From Streptomyces thermovulgaris (GTDB taxonomy: Bacteria > Actinomycetota > Actinomycetes > Streptomycetales > Streptomycetaceae), in contig NZ_MUME01000096.1 in assembly GCF_002155915.1 (NCBI RefSeq), positions 1 to 37,662 on the forward strand: a stretch of DNA of 37,662 bases. The letters are read 5' to 3'. The notes below the pieces were generated by a model that did not search any database, was not told the origin of the DNA, and saw only the letters and a program-made list of their open reading frames with translations. Positions 31,038 through 37,662 of this stretch are shown here, one piece after another (the first letter of the stretch is position 1; every line of letters begins with the position of its first letter). The position numbers and the translations under genes were made by a program.

Positions 31038-32390
31038 GTGACCGTGAACGCTAAGACCAGCCCGAGTGCTGGCAACACCTGGCGAAATCTGCCCGCGGCG
31101 CAGCAGCCCGAGTACCCCGACCCCGAGGCTCTGCGCGCAGTGATCGCGGACCTCGAGACGTATCCGCCGCTCGTCTTCGCAGGCGAGTGCGACCAGCTGC
31201 GCGCCCGGATGGGAGCCGTTGCCAGGGGCGAGGCGTTCCTCCTGCAGGGAGGCGACTGCGCCGAGACGTTCGACGCGGTGTCCGCCGACCAGATCCGCAA
31301 CAAGCTCAAGACCCTGCTCCAGATGGGCGCCGTGCTCACGTACGCCGCCTCGGTGCCGGTGGTGAAGGTCGGCCGGATCGCCGGCCAGTACTCCAAGCCG
31401 CGCTCCAAGCCGACCGAGACCCGTGACGGGGTGACGCTGCCGAGCTACCGGGGCGACGCGGTCAACGGCTTCGAGTTCACCGAGGCCGCCCGGGTGCCGG
31501 ACCCGGAGCGGCTGAAGCGGATGTACCACGCCTCGGCCGCCACGCTGAACCTGGTGCGCGCCTTCACCACCGGCGGCTACGCCGACCTGCGCCAGGTGCA
31601 CGCCTGGAACCAGGACTTCGTGAAGTCCTCCCCCTCCGGCCAGCGCTACGAGCAGCTCGCCCGTGAGATCGACAACGCGCTCAACTTCATGCGGGCCTGC
31701 GGCGCGGACCCGGAGGAGTTCAAGACCGTCGAGTTCTACTCCTCGCACGAGGCGCTGCTGCTCGACTACGAGGCGGCGCTGACCCGTGTCGACTCGCGCA
31801 CCGGGCAGCTGTACGACGTCTCGGCGCACATGCTGTGGATCGGCGAGCGCACCCGGCAGCTGGACCACGCGCACATCGAGTTCGCCTCGAAGATCCGCAA
31901 CCCGATCGGTGTCAAGCTCGGCCCGACCACGACGGCCGAGGAGGCGCTGCAGTACATCGAGCGGCTCGACCCCGACCGGGAGCCGGGCCGGCTGACGTTC
32001 ATCGTCCGCATGGGCGCCGACAAGATCCGCGACCGGCTTCCCGAGCTGGTGGAGAAGGTCACGGCGTCGGGCGCGACCGTGGCCTGGGTGACCGACCCGA
32101 TGCACGGCAACACCTTCGAGGCGGCCTCCGGCCACAAGACCCGCCGCTTCGACGACGTGCTCGACGAGGTCAAGGGCTTCTTCGAGGTGCACAAGGCGCT
32201 GGGCACGCACCCGGGCGGCATCCATGTGGAGCTGACCGGTGACGACGTCACCGAGTGCGTGGGCGGCGGCGACGAGATCTTCGTCGACGACCTGCACCAG
32301 CGCTACGAGACGGCCTGCGACCCGCGGCTGAACCGCAGCCAGTCCCTCGACCTGGCGTTCCTCGTCGCGGAGATGTACCGGAACCAGTGA
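31038..32390 (+). CDS. aroH: Class II 3-deoxy-7-phosphoheptulonate (DAHP) synthase
   Basis: 450 aa from GTG 31038 (GTG 31044 is also in frame). Condenses phosphoenolpyruvate and erythrose-4-phosphate, the first step of the shikimate pathway. Plant/mycobacterial class II motifs: FAGECDQLRARM...EAFLLQGGDCAETF (metal Cys), KVGRIAGQYSKPRS, RGDAVNG, WNQDFV, CHEA-type SSHEALLLDYE, and GHKTRRFDDV. There is no class I TIM-barrel allosteric N-terminus. The adjacent anthranilate synthase and the distant trpD share its chorismate branch, but it has its own promoter and terminator. Confidence 0.95.
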   Translation: MTVNAKTSPSAGNTWRNLPAAQQPEYPDPEALRAVIADLETYPPLVFAGECDQLRARMGAVARGEAFLLQGGDCAETFDAVSADQIRNKLKTLLQMGAVLTYAASVPVVKVGRIAGQYSKPRSKPTETRDGVTLPSYRGDAVNGFEFTEAARVPDPERLKRMYHASAATLNLVRAFTTGGYADLRQVHAWNQDFVKSSPSGQRYEQLAREIDNALNFMRACGADPEEFKTVEFYSSHEALLLDYEAALTRVDSRTGQLYDVSAHMLWIGERTRQLDHAHIEFASKIRNPIGVKLGPTTTAEEALQYIERLDPDREPGRLTFIVRMGADKIRDRLPELVEKVTASGATVAWVTDPMHGNTFEAASGHKTRRFDDVLDEVKGFFEVHKALGTHPGGIHVELTGDDVTECVGGGDEIFVDDLHQRYETACDPRLNRSQSLDLAFLVAEMYRNQ

Positions 32391-32401
32391 GACGGCCGCC
32401 T

Positions 32402-32473
32402 CGCGGGAGGCGCACCGGGTGGGGCGCGGATCACACACGATCCGCGCCCCACCCGGCTTTTGCGCCTCTCGCG
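32402..32473 (+). terminator. Very long terminator hairpin after DAHP synthase
   Basis: An inner perfect 18-bp stem, arms 32415-32432 and 32439-32456, loop ACACAC, is extended outward by 13 more pairs (32402-32414 with 32461-32473, one G-T pair) with a CTTT bulge on the 3' side. The bulge supplies the T run. The outer 3' arm overlaps the proposed -35 of the bfd promoter. Confidence 0.85.
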
Positions 32474-32487
32474 GGGGCGAGTAAGGT
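32459..32487 (+). promoter_or_regulatory. Candidate bfd promoter
   Basis: TTTGCG (32459-32464), a 17-nt spacer and TAAGGT (32482-32487). The -10 overlaps the iron box, so a bound repressor would block it. Confidence 0.5.
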
Positions 32488-32500
32488 TAGGTTTGCCTTA
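32482..32500. promoter_or_regulatory. Iron box (DmdR/IdeR operator) upstream of bfd
   Basis: TAAGGTTAGGTTTGCCTTA, 19 bp, resembles the Streptomyces DmdR1/IdeR consensus TTAGGTTAGGCTCACCTAA with outer TAAGG/CCTTA symmetry. Fe(II)-DmdR would repress bfd in iron sufficiency. The match is imperfect in the right half. Confidence 0.7.
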
Positions 32501-32553
32501 CCGAGAATGCGGAAGGGTGTCGTCGAACCGTTCCCGGCGCAGGGGTGAACCGC

Positions 32554-32808
32554 GTGTACGTCTGCAGTTGCTTCGCCGTCACCGAGCAGCAGGTCGAGCA
32601 GCACGCGGAGAACGGCGCCCGCACCCCCCGCCAGATCGCCTCGGTGTGCAAGGCGGGCACGGACTGCGGCTCGTGCGTCCGCCGTATCCAGGCCCTCCTC
32701 GGCAGAGGCGCGGCCCCGCACCGGGAGACGGCCGGCCGGGGGCGTCCTCTTCCGGCGGGCCCGGCCATGGCCCCGGCCCCGTGCCCGGACCTCGGCGAGG
32801 CCGCCTAG
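32554..32808 (+). CDS. bfd: Bacterioferritin-associated ferredoxin (Bfd)
   Basis: 84 aa from GTG 32554, which gives the family start MYVCSCFAV; the frame also opens at GTG 32545. AGGGG is 8 nt upstream of the chosen GTG. The 2Fe-2S cysteines C4, C6, C38 and C41 fall exactly where E. coli Bfd has them (VCSC ... CKAGTDCGSC); C32 is extra. Bfd reduces bacterioferritin to release stored iron. The C-terminal 30 residues are a Pro/Ala/Gly tail absent from short enterobacterial Bfd. The iron box upstream fits use under iron starvation. It converges on bfr. Confidence 0.9.
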   Translation: MYVCSCFAVTEQQVEQHAENGARTPRQIASVCKAGTDCGSCVRRIQALLGRGAAPHRETAGRGRPLPAGPAMAPAPCPDLGEAA

Positions 32809-32842
32809 TCCTCCGGCCGGTCCCCGCTTCCTGCCGTGCCGG

Positions 32843-33322
32843 TCACTCCTCCGGCTGTTCGACCACCTGGGCGAGGTAGAGGGCCTCGCCGAGCTTGTCC
32901 ACCAGCTCCAGCTGGGTCTCCAGGTAGTCGATGTGGTGCTCCTCGTCGGCGAGGATGTCCTCGAAGATGTTCGCCGACGTGATGTCGCCCTTCGCCCGCA
33001 TCATCTCGATCCCGCGCCGCAGCCGGTCGACGGCCTCGAGCTCGATCTGCCGGTCCGCCTCGAACATCTCCGTCACGGTCTGCCCCACGCGGACGTGGAA
33101 CAGCCGCTGGTAGTTGGGCAGACCCTCGAGGAACAGGATCCGGTCCGTGAGGACCTCGGCGTGCTTCATCTCGTCGAACGACTCGCGGCGCGTGTACCGC
33201 GCGAGTTTGTACCAGCCGTTGTTCTCCTGCATCTTCGCGTGCAGGAAGTACTGGTTGATGGCGGTCAGTTCAGCGGTGAGCTGCTCGTTGAGGAACTCGA
33301 TGATCTCGGGGTCGCCTTGCAT
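32843..33322 (-). CDS. bfr: Heme-binding bacterioferritin (Bfr)
   Basis: 159 aa from ATG 33322, chosen because AAGGAG precedes it and MQGDPEIIEFLNEQL is the family start; the frame stays open 19 codons upstream. The ferroxidase ligands are all intact: E18, E51, H54, E94, E127 and H130, and heme ligand M52 is present. It forms 24-mer shells storing Fe(III). Its partner Bfd is encoded head-on, 34 nt away. No iron box is visible at its own start. Confidence 0.95.
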   Translation of the reverse strand: MQGDPEIIEFLNEQLTAELTAINQYFLHAKMQENNGWYKLARYTRRESFDEMKHAEVLTDRILFLEGLPNYQRLFHVRVGQTVTEMFEADRQIELEAVDRLRRGIEMMRAKGDITSANIFEDILADEEHHIDYLETQLELVDKLGEALYLAQVVEQPEE

Positions 33323-33468
33323 CGTCAAGGCTCCTTCCGCACGGGGGGCGGGGCTGGCGGTTGCGCGGCATGATTCCACCGGCCCTCACGGCTGTCCAGT
33401 AAGTTCACACTCAGTATGAATTGCCCCGATTACCCCGGGGCTGGTCATGTGCACCCTCCTGCGTCTGC

Positions 33469-33474
33469 CAGGAT
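33469..33474 (+). promoter_or_regulatory. -10 box consistent with a leaderless molybdoprotein transcript
   Basis: CAGGAT, a weak form of TANNNT, 6 nt before ATG 33481. The first base differs from consensus, so confidence is low. Confidence 0.3.
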
Positions 33475-33480
33475 GGAGTC

Positions 33481-34137
33481 ATGGGTCAGCCGGTGGAACG
33501 CACGTCCGGGAACGTGTCTGGAGGGGTGTCGCAGGGGGCGGTGCAGCCGGGGCTTCCGCCGGGACAGCGGTCGCAGCGGGGCTGGCCGGTCACCCACTAC
33601 GGGCCGGTGCCCAGGTTCCGGCCCGAACGCTGGGACTTCCGGGTCTTCGGCGCCACCGCCGACGGGGAGAAGCACAGCTGGACCCACGAGGAGTTCACGA
33701 CCCTGCCCTACACCACCGTGGTGGCCGACCTGCACTGCGTCACGAGGTACAGCGTGCTCGGCGCCGAGTGGGGCGGCATCCTGGCCCGCACCATCCTGGA
33801 GCTCGTCCCGCCCGCCCCGGAGGTCACCCATGTGATGGCGTGGGCGGAGTACGGCTACAGCGCCAATCTGCGCCTGTCCGACTTCGCCTCCGAGCGCACC
33901 CTCTTCGCCACCCACAAGGACGGCGAACTGCTCACCGCCGAGCACGGCTTCCCGCTCCGTCTGATCGTCCCCCACCTCTACGGCTGGAAGGGCCCCAAGT
34001 GGGTCCGCGGCGTGGAGTACATGACCGCCGACCGCCGCGGCTTCTGGGAGGAGCGCGGCTACCACAACATCGGCGACGTCTGGAAGGAGCAGCGGTACTC
34101 CTACCAGGAGGAACCGGGGGACGGACCGGAGCTGTGA
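33481..34137 (+). CDS. Sulfite-oxidase-fold molybdopterin oxidoreductase
   Basis: 218 aa from ATG 33481; the frame opens earlier but those residues are not conserved. The SUOX domain has molybdenum-ligand C86 in VADLHCVTRYSVLG and the cofactor-contact segments GVEYMTADRRGFWEERGYHNIGDVWKEQRY and RLIVPHLYGWKGPKWV. It lacks the twin-arginine signal of exported MsrP/YedY, so it is probably cytoplasmic or uses a hitchhiker. Substrate unknown; sulfite is not established for this subfamily. Confidence 0.85.
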   Translation: MGQPVERTSGNVSGGVSQGAVQPGLPPGQRSQRGWPVTHYGPVPRFRPERWDFRVFGATADGEKHSWTHEEFTTLPYTTVVADLHCVTRYSVLGAEWGGILARTILELVPPAPEVTHVMAWAEYGYSANLRLSDFASERTLFATHKDGELLTAEHGFPLRLIVPHLYGWKGPKWVRGVEYMTADRRGFWEERGYHNIGDVWKEQRYSYQEEPGDGPEL

Positions 34138-34149
34138 CGGCGGCGCGGC

Positions 34150-35040
34150 TCAGCCGTCCCTGAGCTTCTTCAGCAGGGCCACGTCCGCCGCGTGGCCCTC
34201 CTTGCCGCCCGGGGTCTCGATGATCAGGGGGACGCCCTCGGTGGCGGGGTGGGTCATCAGGGCACGGAAGGGGTCCGCGCCGATGTGACCGGCGCCGATG
34301 TTCGCGTGCCGGTCCTTGCGCGCACCGGCCGCGTCCTTGGAGTCGTTGGCGTGGATCAGCTTCAGCCGTCCCTCGCCGACCGTCTCCACCAGCCGGTCCA
34401 GCGTCCGGTGCATGCCGTCCGGGCCGGTCAGGTCGTGCCCGGCGGCGAAGACATGGCAGGTGTCCAGGCACACACCGAGCCTCGGATGGGCGTCCAGCGC
34501 CTCGAAGTACGGCCCGAGGTCCCGGATGCGGGAACAGAGGGAGGCACCCTGTCCCGCGGTCGGCTCCAGCAGCAGACACGGGTCGTCGTCGTGGGTGAGC
34601 TCGTCGAGCAGCGGCAGCAGATGCTCCCGCACCTGCTTCAGCGCCGCCGCCCGGTCCCGGCCGCCGGTCGCGCTCCCGGTGTGCACCACGACACCCAGGG
34701 CGCCGATCTCCCGCCCGCGCCGCAGCGAGTGCCGCAGCGACTGGACGGACCGCTCCACGGTCGCCTCGGTGTGCGAACCGAAGTTGATCAGATAGGGCGC
34801 GTGGACGTACGCCGGGATCGACTCCTCGGCGCAGGCCGTGCGGAACGCCTCGTCCTGCCGCGGATCGCCGGAGGGCGTGGCCCAGCCGCGCGGGTTGGCG
34901 ACGAAGACCTGCACGGCCTCGGCCCTCAGCTCACGGGCATAGGACAGGCCCACCGAGTACAGCCCGCCGGCGACGGGCACATGGCCGCCGACGGGGTTGC
35001 GGAGGGGGCCGGGAAGGGCGCGGGACTGCTCACTGCTCAC
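34150..35040 (-). CDS. nfo: Deoxyribonuclease IV / AP endonuclease (Nfo)
   Basis: 296 aa, xylose-isomerase-like TIM barrel. Zinc/trinuclear metal motifs: YVHAPYLINFGS, VVVHTGSATG, CLLLEPTAGQG, GVCLDTCHVFAAGHDL, LKLIHANDSKD, DRHANIGAGHIG and LIIETPGGKEG, the standard Nfo set. It cleaves abasic sites in base-excision repair. It starts at GTG 35040. It is convergent with the molybdoprotein gene; the PASTA kinase gene lies upstream on the same strand. Confidence 0.95.
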   Translation of the reverse strand: MSSEQSRALPGPLRNPVGGHVPVAGGLYSVGLSYARELRAEAVQVFVANPRGWATPSGDPRQDEAFRTACAEESIPAYVHAPYLINFGSHTEATVERSVQSLRHSLRRGREIGALGVVVHTGSATGGRDRAAALKQVREHLLPLLDELTHDDDPCLLLEPTAGQGASLCSRIRDLGPYFEALDAHPRLGVCLDTCHVFAAGHDLTGPDGMHRTLDRLVETVGEGRLKLIHANDSKDAAGARKDRHANIGAGHIGADPFRALMTHPATEGVPLIIETPGGKEGHAADVALLKKLRDG

Positions 35041-35117
35041 CTGTTCAGGGTGTCATGTGCCCGGCGGGACGTGGCCGCCGGGCGCCCTGCGTCCGTCGCC
35101 CGGGCCCTCCTTGGGGC

Positions 35118-37058
35118 TCACCGGATGGTGATCGTGACCGTCGATCCCTTCGGGGCCAGGTCGCCGCCCTTCACGGACTGCCGCCGGACGGTGTCGCCGA
35201 ACAGCCCGAGCAGACCGCGGTCCTCCTCGACCGCGAAGCCGGCGGCCTCCAGCTCGCTCCTGGCCTCGTCCACCTTCTTGCCGACCACGTCCGGCACCCT
35301 GACCATCTCCGGGCCCTTGGACAGCGTCAGCGTGACCGTGCCGCCCTCGGCGATCCGGCTGCCGCCCGCCGGGGCCTGCCGGGCGACCCGGCCCTTGTCG
35401 AACTCGGAGTTCACCTGCTCGGAGGCGATCCGCACCTTCAGACCGGCGCCCTCCAGGGCGGACTTCGCCTGGTCCAGGTCCTTGCCGGTGACGTCCGGCA
35501 CGTCCACCGCGCGGCCCTTGCTGACGACGAGCGCGATCGCCGAGCCGGCGCGCCGCTCGGTGCCCGCCGCGGGCCTGGTGGCGATCACCGAGCCCCTGGC
35601 CACGCTCTCGCTGAACTCCCGGGTCACCATGCCCGGCTCCAGCCCCGCCTTCTTCAGCAGGGACCGTGCCTCGTCCAGCGGACGGCCCTGGAGATCGGGC
35701 ACCTTCACGATCCGCGGTCCGTCGGAGACGGTGAGCGTCACCGAGCCGCGGACACGGATCCGGGTACCCGCCTCGGGGTCCGTACTGATCACCGTGCCGC
35801 GCTCGACCGTGTCGCTGTGGGCGTGCCTGACCTCCTTGACCTCGAGGCCGGCCTCCTCCAGCCGCTTCCTGGCCTCCGCCTCGGTCTTCGCCAGCAGCGG
35901 CGGGACCTTGGTGAACTGGCCCGAGTTGATGTACCACACCCCTCCGCCGAGGAGGAGGACCAGCAGGGCGGCGGCGACGACCGTGAGCGGTCTCCGCCGG
36001 AGCCGGAACGGCAGCCGCGGACCGGACGGCGGCGGAGGCGTCTCGAGACGGGCGGTACGGTCCAGGCCGTCCCCGGCCGGTTCCGCCCCGGGGCCCCCGC
36101 CGGCGGACGGGCGGCGCGGCACCGTGAGCGCACGCGGGATCACGCTCGTGCGGTCCTCCGCGTTGTCGTGCTCCGTGGAGCGGGCCTGCGGCGGCAGGGC
36201 GTCCAGCTGCTCCTCGCTGAGCCGGGCGCGTGCCTCGCGGACGCGGGCGAGCAGCGCGACCGCGTCCTGCGGCCGGTCGTCCGGGACGCGCGCGGTGGCC
36301 CGGGCGACCAGCTCGTCCAGCTCCTGCGGCAGCCCCGGAACGGCGGCCGACGGAGCCGGCACGTCCTCGTGGAGGTGCCGGTAGAGGACCTGGGCGGGGG
36401 ACTCCCCCTGGTGCGGCTTCTCGCCGGTCAGCATCTCGTACAGCACGACACCGCACGCGTACACGTCGACCCGGGGGTCGGCCGTGCCGTGCTCGATCTG
36501 CTCCGGCGCGAGGTAGGAGACGGTGCCGAGGACGGCCCCGGTGGTGTTCGTCGCCGTGTCCACGGAGCGCACCAGCCCGAAGTCGGCGACCTTGACCCGG
36601 CCGTCGTCCCCTATCAGGACGTTCTCCGGCTTCATGTCCCGGTGCACGAACCCGGCGCGGTGCGCGGCGCCCAGCGCGGCGAGCATCGGCTCCAGGATGT
36701 CCAGCGCGGCCCGCGGCTGCAGCGCCCCGCGTTCGCGCAGCACGTCGCGCAGGGTGCAGCCGGGGACGTACTCCATCGCGAGGTACACGTACGACCCGTC
36801 GGTGCCCTGGTCGAAGACCTGCACCACGTTCGGGTGGGAGAGCCGGGCGACCGACTTGGCCTCCCGGATGAACCGTGCGACGAACGAGCCGTCGGCCGCG
36901 AGCGACGGATGCATCACCTTGAGCGCGAGGACCCGGTCCAGCCGGGTGTCCATGGCCCGGTAGACCGTGGCCATTCCGCCGGCGGCGATCCGCGCGTCGA
37001 CGCGGTAACGGCCGTCGAGCACCTGCCCGACGAGAGGGTCCTGAAGGGTCGTGTCCAC
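35118..37058 (-). CDS. PASTA-domain Ser/Thr protein kinase (PknB family)
   Basis: 646 aa from GTG 37058. Kinase domain at about 18-275: ATP lysine K47 (LALKVMH), alpha-C glutamate in FIREAKS, catalytic HRDMKPEN with D141, DFG at 159-161, and YLAPEQ. The Leu of HRDLKPEN is replaced by Met. A disordered Pro/Arg-rich juxtamembrane region precedes the single helix PLTVVAAALLVLLLGGGVWYI, then four extracellular PASTA repeats (KVPPLLAKTEAEA, KVPDLQGRPLDEA, DVPDVTGKDLDQA, RVPDVVGKKVDEA) that would sense muropeptides. It likely controls growth, septation or development. An in-frame extension to 37382 is non-native thiG-adjacent sequence. Confidence 0.92.
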   Translation of the reverse strand: MDTTLQDPLVGQVLDGRYRVDARIAAGGMATVYRAMDTRLDRVLALKVMHPSLAADGSFVARFIREAKSVARLSHPNVVQVFDQGTDGSYVYLAMEYVPGCTLRDVLRERGALQPRAALDILEPMLAALGAAHRAGFVHRDMKPENVLIGDDGRVKVADFGLVRSVDTATNTTGAVLGTVSYLAPEQIEHGTADPRVDVYACGVVLYEMLTGEKPHQGESPAQVLYRHLHEDVPAPSAAVPGLPQELDELVARATARVPDDRPQDAVALLARVREARARLSEEQLDALPPQARSTEHDNAEDRTSVIPRALTVPRRPSAGGGPGAEPAGDGLDRTARLETPPPPSGPRLPFRLRRRPLTVVAAALLVLLLGGGVWYINSGQFTKVPPLLAKTEAEARKRLEEAGLEVKEVRHAHSDTVERGTVISTDPEAGTRIRVRGSVTLTVSDGPRIVKVPDLQGRPLDEARSLLKKAGLEPGMVTREFSESVARGSVIATRPAAGTERRAGSAIALVVSKGRAVDVPDVTGKDLDQAKSALEGAGLKVRIASEQVNSEFDKGRVARQAPAGGSRIAEGGTVTLTLSKGPEMVRVPDVVGKKVDEARSELEAAGFAVEEDRGLLGLFGDTVRRQSVKGGDLAPKGSTVTITIR

Positions 37059-37065
37059 GCAGGTG

Positions 37066-37071
37066 AGTCTA
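37066..37071 (-). promoter_or_regulatory. -10 box consistent with a leaderless PASTA kinase transcript
   Basis: TAGACT on the reverse strand, 7 nt before GTG 37058. No Shine-Dalgarno is present. Confidence 0.45.
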
Positions 37072-37115
37072 CGAGCAGCCCCGGGCGGTCCCTCCGGACT
37101 GCGACCGACCTGTGA

Positions 37116-37662
<547 letters not shown>

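Overview
The window is about 37.7 kb of high-G+C actinobacterial chromosome, almost certainly Streptomyces. The signs are the qcrA-qcrB-trpD order, a SAM-IV riboswitch, a PhzE-type anthranilate synthase behind a Trp-codon leader, a MacRS-like two-component pair, a DUF5304 gene beside a ROK glucokinase, class II DAHP synthase, Bfd/Bfr, frequent GTG/TTG starts and many TANNNT -10 boxes lying only 6-8 nt upstream of start codons. From memory, the gene order matches a conserved core segment of Streptomyces chromosomes (the glkA/bfr neighbourhood in S. coelicolor). I see no insertion sequence, prophage, CRISPR array, tRNA, rRNA or biosynthetic cluster.

Layout. 1-2.6 kb: end of the cytochrome bc1 operon (qcrA, qcrB) and a strong terminator. 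2.7-6.0 kb: trpD, then a long regulatory leader (SAM-IV aptamer, RBS-sequestering stem, six-codon ORF, hairpin plus T-rich and adenine-free tract) before a class V aminotransferase/cysteine desulfurase-like gene, which converges on a stand-alone AsnC/Lrp ligand-binding domain gene. 6.3-8.8 kb: rhomboid protease, zinc-ribbon protein and NYN-domain protein. 9.0-11.4 kb: two tandem secreted NlpC/P60 hydrolases. 11.4-15.8 kb: GT87-like membrane glycosyltransferase divergent from a PimB-like GT4, then a long-chain acyl-CoA synthetase. 16.1-20.7 kb: metallophosphoesterase, SRPBCC protein, two 10-bp-period repeat arrays, an ArsA-like protein with a degenerate P-loop, a DUF5304 protein and glucokinase. 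20.8-24.0 kb: EEP-family phosphatase/nuclease, a two-gene reverse-strand operon (Est30-like hydrolase and small membrane protein), and a PlsC-type acyltransferase. 24.1-27.3 kb: MacS/MacR-like two-component system and 6-phosphofructokinase behind a Crp-like palindrome. 27.4-32.4 kb: attenuated anthranilate synthase, secreted DUF1906 protein and class II DAHP synthase. 32.5-37.1 kb: iron-box-controlled bacterioferritin-associated ferredoxin, bacterioferritin, a sulfite-oxidase-fold molybdoprotein, endonuclease IV and a PASTA Ser/Thr kinase. 37.2-37.7 kb: thiG, broken by a fold-back junction at the window edge.

Themes. Several genes belong to respiration, tryptophan/chorismate supply (trpD, anthranilate synthase, DAHP synthase), glycolysis (glkA, pfkA), iron storage and release (bfd, bfr) and envelope/lipid work (pimB-like, GT87, fadD, plsC-like, NlpC/P60, PASTA kinase). 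The richest part for discovery is regulatory DNA. The SAM-IV leader looks able to couple translation of a tiny ORF to transcription termination. The trp leader has mutually exclusive terminator and antiterminator stems. The ArsA-like gene lacks both signature lysines. The thiG fold-back could be a rearrangement or an assembly artefact. All functional statements come from reading the sequence and from family knowledge; no database search was run.
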